64,000 bases of DNA from Luteimonas sp. S4-F44 (GTDB lineage: Bacteria; Pseudomonadota; Gammaproteobacteria; Xanthomonadales; Xanthomonadaceae). The stretch is from positions 1,240,001 to 1,304,000 of the forward strand of contig NZ_CP093340.1 in assembly GCF_022637415.1 (NCBI RefSeq), in the 5' to 3' direction. The notes below the pieces were generated by a model. That model ran no database searches and was not told the origin of the DNA. It worked only from the letters and a program-made list of their open reading frames with translations. The position numbers and the translations under genes were made by a program. Positions 57,157 through 64,000 of this stretch are shown piece after piece. Numbering within the stretch: position 1 is the stretch's first letter; every line of letters begins with the position of its first letter.

Positions 57157-59457
57157 ATGAGAAGTCGTTTGTTCGCTGCCGCGTCCGTGGCGGCATTTTT
57201 GGCTGTACCCGTCTCCGCGCTGGCACAAGCCACCGCCGATGCGCTCGAGGTCGACAATTCCCGGCGCGATGCCCGGGATCCGGCCAAGCAACTGGACACG
57301 GTTGTCGTCACCGCCACGCGCCGCAGCGAACCGCTGCAGGACGTGCCGATCAGCGTCACCGCAATGTCGCAGGACGAACTGGATGCGAAGGGCATCGTCG
57401 GCTACGAGGGGCTGGCGCATGAAACGCCCGGCGTGGTGTTGAACCGGGCCAGTGCGAACTTCAACAACTTCACCGCGCGCGGTATCGCCACCAACGGCTA
57501 CAACGCCAACTTGCAGAGCACGGTGGCGATCTATGTCGACGAGCTGCCGATTTCGGCCAACGGCAACTCGACCATCCTCGATCCGAGCCTGTACGACGTG
57601 GAGCGCGTCGAATTCCTGCGCGGGCCACAGGGCACGCTGTTCGGGTCGGGCTCGCTGGCAGGCGCACTGCGCATCCTGACCCACGCGCCGGATCCCAACG
57701 TGTTCGAGGGCTCGGTCCTGGCCGACGTCGGCATCACCGGCTCGAGCTCGCTGCGCCAGCGCTACAACGCGATGCTGAACGTGCCGCTGGTCGAGGACCG
57801 GCTGGCCCTGCGCGTCGTTGGTTTCTCGCGCGACGAGGAAGGCTACATCGACAACGCGGGCACCGGGATCGACAAGGCCAATGCGCTGGAGAGCTGGGGC
57901 GGCCGGGCCACGCTGCTATGGGAACCCACCGACCGCATGTCGTTGCAGTTCCGGCTCTCGCGCGAGGAGAGCACGCCGAAGGATTCGTCACTGGTCAATC
58001 CCGATCGCGGCGAAGACACGCGCTATTCCGATCGTCCGGATCTGTTCTCGGGGGTGATGACGACCCAGAACGTGACGCTCGGCTACCAGTTCGACAGCGC
58101 GAAGCTGACCAGTTCGTCGACATGGTCCGACTACAAGGCGCTGTTCAACGTCGATCTGGCCGGCACCTACGGTCAGGCGTTCGCCTTCGCATTGGACGCC
58201 CCTGGCGAGGTCGAGACCTTCGTGCAGGAAGTGCGCCTGGTGTCGGACACCAGCGGACCGCTCGACTGGGTGCTGGGCGGCTTCTACTACAAGCGCGACC
58301 GCGATGTGCATTACGGCTACCGCTCCAACGAAGCGTATCTGGCCGAAAGTGGCATCACCGGCCTGTCCGACGTGTACTACCTGCGCTACGACACCTTCGA
58401 CCGGTTGACCGAACGTGCGCTGTTCGGCCAGTTGACCTATCGCTTCACCGACGATGTCTGGACGACGGTCGGCCTGCGCTACGGCAGCACCGAGGCGCAG
58501 GGCTTCACGCGGGCGGGCGGCTACGGCAGCGACTACCTGACGCTGGCCTACGCCTGCAGCTTTCTCGGCGTCTGCGGCCAACCGGTGACGATCGCGCCCG
58601 TCCCGGCGGCCGAGGGTGCCAAGGCCAAGGAAAGCGGTCCGTCCTATCGAGTGAGTGCGTCGTGGCGGCCGACGCCGTCGATCACCACGTACGCCGCGGT
58701 AGCGACCGGCTTCCGCGCACCGGTGGTCAATGCTCGCGCCGGCAGCATCAGCGTGCTCGATCCAGGTGATCTGGTGATTCCGGCCGGTGCCGATTCCGAC
58801 GAGCTGATCAGCTACGAGCTGGGCATGAAGGGACGCTGGCTGGGCGGTCGCCTGACGGCGAACCTCGCGCTGTTCCAGATCGACTGGAACGATATCCAGG
58901 TCCAAGCCAACCGCGTCTCCGATCAGGTGCAGTTCGCCACCAACATCGGCGGTGCCTACAGTCGTGGACTCGAGTTCGAGTTCATGACGATGCCGAACGC
59001 GAACTGGACGATCGCGCTCAACGGAGCGTTCAACCGGGCCCGGGTGGACACGCTGTCGAGCGAAGAAGCGGCGGTCTCGGGTGCGGTGATGGGGGCGCGT
59101 CTGTCGGGTCCCGAATTCAGCGGATCATTGACGGTCAACTATGGATTCGACGCCTTCGGCGGTGCGGCCGGCAACGCCTCGCTGGCCGTGGTGCACGTGG
59201 GCGGCTTTCCCGCGTCGTTCCCGAACGTGCCCGGCCGGCCCGGCGTGATCAGCCCCACGTTCGACAGCACCGATGACTACACCCTGGTCAACGCCAGCGT
59301 GGCCGCGGCGTTCGACCGCATCACCATCGGGCTCTACGCGGAGAACCTGTTCGACGACCGCTCGGTCACCTACGTGCACCCCGAGGCCTTCATCGACAGC
59401 CGCTACGGTGTGGTCCGGCCGCGGACGGTCGGCGTGCGGCTGGGGTACCGGTTCTGA
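57157..59457 (+). CDS. TonB-dependent outer-membrane receptor
   Basis: A 766-residue energised importer. The signal peptide ends SALA (about residue 22). A TonB-box-like LDTVVVTATRR leads into the plug domain (about 45-160), with RGIATNGYNANLQSTVAIYVDE. A 22-strand barrel ends VRLGYRF with terminal Phe. GGGAGGGAG precedes the ATG. The plug resembles receptors that sphingomonads and xanthomonads use for plant or aromatic compounds rather than siderophore receptors. It is coupled by TGATG to the MFS gene, so it feeds a dedicated catabolic unit. Confidence 0.93.
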   Translation: MRSRLFAAASVAAFLAVPVSALAQATADALEVDNSRRDARDPAKQLDTVVVTATRRSEPLQDVPISVTAMSQDELDAKGIVGYEGLAHETPGVVLNRASANFNNFTARGIATNGYNANLQSTVAIYVDELPISANGNSTILDPSLYDVERVEFLRGPQGTLFGSGSLAGALRILTHAPDPNVFEGSVLADVGITGSSSLRQRYNAMLNVPLVEDRLALRVVGFSRDEEGYIDNAGTGIDKANALESWGGRATLLWEPTDRMSLQFRLSREESTPKDSSLVNPDRGEDTRYSDRPDLFSGVMTTQNVTLGYQFDSAKLTSSSTWSDYKALFNVDLAGTYGQAFAFALDAPGEVETFVQEVRLVSDTSGPLDWVLGGFYYKRDRDVHYGYRSNEAYLAESGITGLSDVYYLRYDTFDRLTERALFGQLTYRFTDDVWTTVGLRYGSTEAQGFTRAGGYGSDYLTLAYACSFLGVCGQPVTIAPVPAAEGAKAKESGPSYRVSASWRPTPSITTYAAVATGFRAPVVNARAGSISVLDPGDLVIPAGADSDELISYELGMKGRWLGGRLTANLALFQIDWNDIQVQANRVSDQVQFATNIGGAYSRGLEFEFMTMPNANWTIALNGAFNRARVDTLSSEEAAVSGAVMGARLSGPEFSGSLTVNYGFDAFGGAAGNASLAVVHVGGFPASFPNVPGRPGVISPTFDSTDDYTLVNASVAAAFDRITIGLYAENLFDDRSVTYVHPEAFIDSRYGVVRPRTVGVRLGYRF

Positions 59458-60794
59458 TGGCCGGCATTCCGCTGTCACCGGTGGTGCCGGCGTCCGCTGT
59501 GACGCGTCCGGGCGCGCGCGCCTGGGCCGTTCTGGCGATCCTGTGCTTCGTCTACGTGCTGAACTTCCTCGATCGCCAGTTGCTGTCGATCCTGGCCAAG
59601 CCGATCCAGGACGAGTTGGGCGTCACCGACGGCCAGCTCGGGCTGCTGGGCGGGCTGTACTTCGCGATGTTCTACTGCATCCTCGCGATCCCGGTCGGCT
59701 GGCTGGCCGACCGCACCAACCGGGTCAAGGTGCTGGCGTTGTCGTGCGGGCTGTGGAGCGCGGCCACCGCCGCCTGCGGTGTGGCGGCGAGCTATCCGCA
59801 GCTTGCCGCGGCGCGCATGGCCGTGGGGGTCGGGGAGGCGGGCGGCGTCCCGCCGTCGTACGCGATCATCTCGGACTATTTCCCCTCTGGCACGCGCGGC
59901 ATGGCGTTGAGCCTATTCAACCTGGGGCCGCCGATCGGGCAGGCGTTGGGCGTGGCCTTCGGCGCGTCGATCGCGGCGGCGTACTCGTGGCGATCGGCGT
60001 TCGTCTGGGTCGGTGTGGTCGGCGTGGTCACCGCGCTGATCATCTGGTGCTTCGTGCGCGAGCCCAGGCGCGGCGGCCTCGACGCCAAACCCGCGGCACC
60101 GGTCGTTCCCCGGGCGGCCGCTGCGAACGCACCGGGCAAGCCGGGCTTCTGGGGCACCTGCCGGATGTTCTTCACCCATCCGGTGCTGCTGCGGGTCGCC
60201 CTGGCCTGCGCGGCGACCCAGTTCATCACCTACGGCTCGATGAACTTCACCGTGCTGTTCCTGATGCGCGAGAAGGGCATGGCGCTGGGCGACGTGGCGG
60301 TCTGGTACGCGCTGCTGGTGCTGCTGGGCGTCAGCGCGGGCATGCTGACGTCCGGGCGCCTGATCGATCGCCTGGTGCCGCGCAACAAGGCGGCCTACGC
60401 CTATGTGCCGGCCGCCGGTCTGGCGCTGGCGGTGCCGTTGTTCGTCGGCTTTGTCTGGGCACCGGGCTGGCCGTTGGCACTGGTGTTTCTGCTGCTGCCG
60501 ATGGGGCTGAACTACTTCTACCTGTCGCCGGCGGTCACGCTGGTCCAGGAGGAGGTGCGGCCCGACCAGCGCGTGCTCGCGGGCGCGCTGCTGCTGCTGG
60601 TGATGAATCTGGTCGGGCTCGGTCTGGGGCCGACCTATCTGGGCTTTGCCAGCGACCACTTCCGCGCGACTCATCCCGACAATTCGCTGCAGATGGCCTT
60701 CTACACGCTGGCGCCGTTCTACGGCGTGGCGATCGGCCTGTTCCTGTGGCTGGCCCGGGCGCTGAAACAGCAATCCAAGGAGGCTGCATCATGA
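59457..60794 (+). CDS. MFS transporter, Spinster-like
   Basis: A 445-residue inner-membrane protein with 12 spans. LNFLDRQLLSILAKPIQDELG at the first span and GWLADRTNRVKVL (MFS motif A) are typical of the Spinster-like branch common in TonB-receptor operons. VGVGEAGGVPPSYAII lies in span 4. It presumably carries the compound, or its breakdown product, across the inner membrane. Its stop overlaps the esterase start (ATGA). Confidence 0.92.
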   Translation: MAGIPLSPVVPASAVTRPGARAWAVLAILCFVYVLNFLDRQLLSILAKPIQDELGVTDGQLGLLGGLYFAMFYCILAIPVGWLADRTNRVKVLALSCGLWSAATAACGVAASYPQLAAARMAVGVGEAGGVPPSYAIISDYFPSGTRGMALSLFNLGPPIGQALGVAFGASIAAAYSWRSAFVWVGVVGVVTALIIWCFVREPRRGGLDAKPAAPVVPRAAAANAPGKPGFWGTCRMFFTHPVLLRVALACAATQFITYGSMNFTVLFLMREKGMALGDVAVWYALLVLLGVSAGMLTSGRLIDRLVPRNKAAYAYVPAAGLALAVPLFVGFVWAPGWPLALVFLLLPMGLNYFYLSPAVTLVQEEVRPDQRVLAGALLLLVMNLVGLGLGPTYLGFASDHFRATHPDNSLQMAFYTLAPFYGVAIGLFLWLARALKQQSKEAAS

Positions 60795-62434
60795 TCCGAT
60801 CGATCTTGTCCATGCTCGTGGGCGCGGCTGCGCTGTGGCTGGCCGCGCCGGTGACCGCTGCGCAGGCGCCGGTTGCCAGGACGCCGGATGGCGCCCTGCG
60901 CGGCGAGGCTCTGGAGACGGTGGATGTTTACCGGGGCATCCGCTATGCGCAGGCGCCGACCGGTCGCCTGCGCTGGCGGCCGCCGGTGGCGGCGACGCCG
61001 TGGCGCGACACGCGCGATGCGACCCGCTTCGGGCCGGCATGCCACCAGCCGCCCTCGATGCCGGGCAGCCTCTACGCACCGGCGGCGCCACCGGCCATGA
61101 GCGAGGACTGCTTGTCGCTGAACATCTGGGCGCCGCGTGATGCCGGCAAAGCACCGGTGTTCGTCTGGATTCACGGCGGGTCGCTGACCGGCGGGGCAGG
61201 CAGCGAACCGATGTACGACGGCGCGCGCCTGGCCGCGCACGGTGTGGTGGTCGTGACGTTCAACTACCGGCTCGGCGCGCTGGGCTACCTGGCCCATCCG
61301 CAGCTCAGTGAAGAATCGCCGGACGGCGTGTCGGGCAACTACGGTCTGCTGGATCAGATCGAGGCGTTGCGCTGGGTCGAACGCAATATCGCGGCGTTCG
61401 GGGGCGATCCGGGCAACGTCACCATCGCCGGCGAATCGGCCGGTGCGCTCAGCGTGATGTACCTGATGGCCGCACCCGCCGCGCGAGGGCTGTTCCACAA
61501 AGCAATTGCGCAGAGCGCCTACATGATTTCGACCCCGGCCTTGCGCGAGACCGCGCACGGCACGCCGTCGGCCGAGGACGCCGGATTGGCGCTCAGCCGC
61601 AAGATCGGGGTGCGCGGGCTCGCACGCCTGCGCGGCATGGACGCGCAGGCGCTGACCGTGCAGGCGGCGCTGGCCGGCTTCCTCCCGCTGGGCACGGTCG
61701 ATGGCAACGTCCTGCCCGACCAGATCGTCGACATCTTCGACAGCGGCCGGCAGGCACCGGTGCCGATCCTGGCTGGGTTCAACGCGGGCGAGATCCGCTC
61801 GCTGCGCTTCCTGTTGCCGCCCAAACCGGCCGACGCCGCCGCCTATGAGAAGACGATCCGCGCCAGCTACGGCGATCTGGCCGACGCGATGCTCGCACGC
61901 TACCCGGCCTCGGATCTGGAGGAGGCCATGCTGGCGACGACCCGCGACGCGATGTACGGCTGGACCGCCGAACGTCTGGTGCGCAAGCAGACGGCGCTCG
62001 GCCAGTCGGGGTTCCTGTACTTCTACGACCACGGATATCCCGCGACCGATACCGCCGGGCTGCACGCGTTCCACGCCAGCGAACTGCCGTATGTCTTCGG
62101 CACCCTGGATCGCACTTCGCCCAATTGGCCCCGGATTCCCGACACCGCGGGCGAGCGCGCGCTGTCGGACGCGATGGTGGGGTACTGGGCCGCCTTCGCG
62201 CGCGACGGCCGGCCGGCCGCCGACGGTGCGCCGGCGTGGCGGGCCTACGGCGACGCGCGCGCCTACATGGCCTTCAAGGCCGAGCCGCGTCCGGGCGAAC
62301 ACCTCATGCCGGGCATGTACGAGCTGGTCGAAACCGTCGTGTGCCGGCGCCGCGCCAAGGGTGATCTGCCCTGGCACTGGAACGTCGGCCTGGCCGCGCC
62401 GCCGTTGCCCGCCGGAGTGACTGGATGTCCGTGA
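60791..62434 (+). CDS. Exported type-B carboxylesterase
   Basis: A 547-residue alpha/beta hydrolase. The signal peptide MIRSILSMLVGAAALWLAAP ends near AQA, so it works outside the cytoplasm. The catalytic Ser is in GESAGALS, the oxyanion hole in WIHGGSLTGG, and the catalytic His probably in AFHASELPYVFG. EDCLSLNIWAP is the type-B signature. It would split an ester such as an aryl, terpenoid or fatty ester, supplying the acid that the next enzyme activates. It overlaps both neighbours. Confidence 0.93.
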   Translation: MIRSILSMLVGAAALWLAAPVTAAQAPVARTPDGALRGEALETVDVYRGIRYAQAPTGRLRWRPPVAATPWRDTRDATRFGPACHQPPSMPGSLYAPAAPPAMSEDCLSLNIWAPRDAGKAPVFVWIHGGSLTGGAGSEPMYDGARLAAHGVVVVTFNYRLGALGYLAHPQLSEESPDGVSGNYGLLDQIEALRWVERNIAAFGGDPGNVTIAGESAGALSVMYLMAAPAARGLFHKAIAQSAYMISTPALRETAHGTPSAEDAGLALSRKIGVRGLARLRGMDAQALTVQAALAGFLPLGTVDGNVLPDQIVDIFDSGRQAPVPILAGFNAGEIRSLRFLLPPKPADAAAYEKTIRASYGDLADAMLARYPASDLEEAMLATTRDAMYGWTAERLVRKQTALGQSGFLYFYDHGYPATDTAGLHAFHASELPYVFGTLDRTSPNWPRIPDTAGERALSDAMVGYWAAFARDGRPAADGAPAWRAYGDARAYMAFKAEPRPGEHLMPGMYELVETVVCRRRAKGDLPWHWNVGLAAPPLPAGVTGCP

Positions 62435-64000
62435 TCCACGGGGAGATGCAGCGCTATGCGCTGACCCTCGACAAGTTCCTGGCGCATGCGGCCAAGTGGC
62501 ATCCCGACGCGGAGGTGGTCAGTGCCCGCGATGGTGATGGCGCCGATCGGATCGGCTATGCGCAGTTGCAGCAGCGCAGCCAACAGGTGTCGGCGGTACT
62601 GGCCGGTCTGGGCGTGGGCCACGGCGACGTGGTCGCGACCCTGGCATGGAACACGCGCGCTCATGTCGAGGTTTGGTATGCGGTGATGGGCATGGGGGCG
62701 GTCTGCCACACCCTCAATCCGCGCCTGGGCGACGCGCAGCTGGTCGAAATGCTGGACAAATCCCAGGCACGGGTGCTGATCGTCGCCCACGATCTCGCAC
62801 CGGTGGCGCATCGCCTCGCCGCGCAGGCGCGTGCGATCGAGCGCGTGCTGTCGATCGACGGCGCGGCGGGCGAGGGCGGCGATGCGCCGGCGATCACGCC
62901 GCTGTACGCGCTGCTCGAGGCGGCGGGCGGGGCGTACGCATGGGGCAATTTCGACGAGCACGCGCCCTGCGGCCTGTGCTTCACCTCGGGCACGACCGGT
63001 GCCCCCAAAGGCGTCACCTACACCCATCGCGGCAATTTCCTGCATACGCTGCGCACGCTGCAGGCCGATGCGATGGCGCTTTCGAACCGGGACAGTGTGC
63101 TGCTCGCGGTGCCGATGTTCCATGCCAATGGTTGGGGCGTGCCATTCGCCACGCCTGCTGTGGGCGCGCGCTTGGTCCTGCCCGGGCGGCATCTGGATGG
63201 CGCCCGCCTGGCCGCGCTGATCAACGCCGAGTCGGTGACCGTGGCGGTGGGGATCGCCACGGTCTGGCTGGCGCTGGTCGAGCACCTGGAAGCGACCGGT
63301 GGGCAGACGCCTTCGCTGCAGCGGGTCGTCGTCGGGGGGGCGCCCTTGGCGCCGGCGCTGATGCAGCGGATCGAGCAGCGGCTGGGCGCGACGGTGCAGA
63401 CCAGTTGGGGCATGACCGAGTTGTCGCCGACGGGCACCGTGGCCGCGCCGGATGACCCGGCACGCGCGGCGCATCGCGCCGGGCGGCCGGCGATCGGCAT
63501 GGACCTGCTGCTGACCGACGCCGATGGCGTCGCGCTGCCCGAACAGCGCGACACCGAGGGGCACCTGCGCGTGCGCGGTGCGAGCGCGATTCAGCGTTAC
63601 TTCGGCGACACCCGGCCGGCGGTCGACGAGGCCGGCTGGTTCCCGACCGGCGATCTGGCGCGGATCGATCGCGCGGGCCACCTGATGATCACCGGACGCG
63701 CCAAGAACCTGATCAAGTCCGGCGGCGAATGGATCAATCCTGCCGAGATCGAAGAGATCGTCGGCGCGTTCCCGGACGTCTCGCTCGCGGCGGTCATCGG
63801 GCGCGAACACCCGAAATGGGGCGAGCGCCCCGTGCTGCTGGTGGAGATGCGCGAAGGCAGCGCGACCACCGACGCGGCGCTGCTCGCGTCGCTGCGCGCC
63901 CGCGTGGTCTCGTGGTGGGTGCCCGATTCGGTGATCCGGTTGGCACGCATGCCTTTGGCAGCGACCGGTAAAATTGACAGAATGCGCTTGAGAGCCGAAT
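62424..64000 (+). CDS. Acyl-CoA synthetase (AMP-forming), cut by the window end
   Basis: Over 525 residues, lacking only the C-terminal end. The adenylate-forming motifs TSGTTGAPKG (P-loop), WGMTELSP and GWFPTGDLARID are present, as is the start of the lysine motif, ATGKIDR. The opening YALTLDKFLAHAAKWHP is as in AlkK-type medium/long-chain fatty-acid ligases. The ATG overlaps the esterase stop by 11 bases, with GGAG upstream; another ATG lies 7 codons on. It converts a free acid to its CoA ester, completing the receptor-transporter-esterase-ligase unit. Confidence 0.92.

Overview
The window is a GC-rich gammaproteobacterial chromosome segment. Gene order and protein character point to Xanthomonadaceae, most like Lysobacter or Luteimonas: a pst-phoU cluster beside a phosphate porin, rplU-rpmA-obgE, rpsT/murJ-ribF-ileS-lspA-ispH, rpsP-rimM-trmD-rplS, and Xanthomonas-type short intergenic repeats. 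The genus is an inference. Most of the sequence is core genome with tightly packed operons whose start and stop codons overlap (ATGA, GTGA or TGATG).

Region by region. 1-7.2 kb: phosphate regulon on the minus strand (pstS2, pstS1, pstC, pstA, pstB, phoU, the last cut by the window edge), divergent from an OprO/OprP-type phosphate porin, with PhoB boxes between them. 7.4-18.1 kb: secreted M28 peptidase, nth operon, FKBP-family protein, DUF1289-NUDIX-sulfurtransferase operon, acyl-CoA enzymes, and uvrA followed by a thioesterase. 18.4-28.6 kb: ribosomal proteins L21, L27 and S20, ObgE, MurJ, RibF, IleS, LspA, IspH, ending in tRNA-Thr(CGT).

28.7-36.4 kb is the accessory region. Directly after the tRNA lies a lower-GC restriction-modification module: a ribbon-helix-helix regulator with its own palindromic operator, a C5 cytosine methyltransferase and a convergent HNH endonuclease. 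It is followed by an excisionase-like gene cut short by a decayed IS3-family element. Next comes a small RiPP-like cluster: an ATP-grasp peptide-ester ligase, a 64-residue precursor with a VSGG leader end, and a secreted protein. The cluster is bracketed by a direct repeat that is a broken copy of the start of the downstream nucleoside deoxyribosyltransferase gene. It is the best candidate for an undescribed system here.

36.4-56.7 kb returns to core genome: a MASE2-type diguanylate cyclase, radA, a MarR-controlled EmrAB-type tripartite efflux operon, a second copy of the secreted protein seen beside the RiPP cluster, a cytochrome-c-assembly-like membrane protein, ffh, nitronate monooxygenase, class IV aminotransferase, rpsP-rimM-trmD-rplS, hslR, a WYL regulator, a glutathione transferase and katG. 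56.9-64 kb: an operator-bearing promoter drives a TonB receptor - Spinster-type MFS - secreted carboxylesterase - acyl-CoA ligase operon. It looks like a self-contained uptake and catabolism unit for a hydrophobic ester; the last gene runs off the window.
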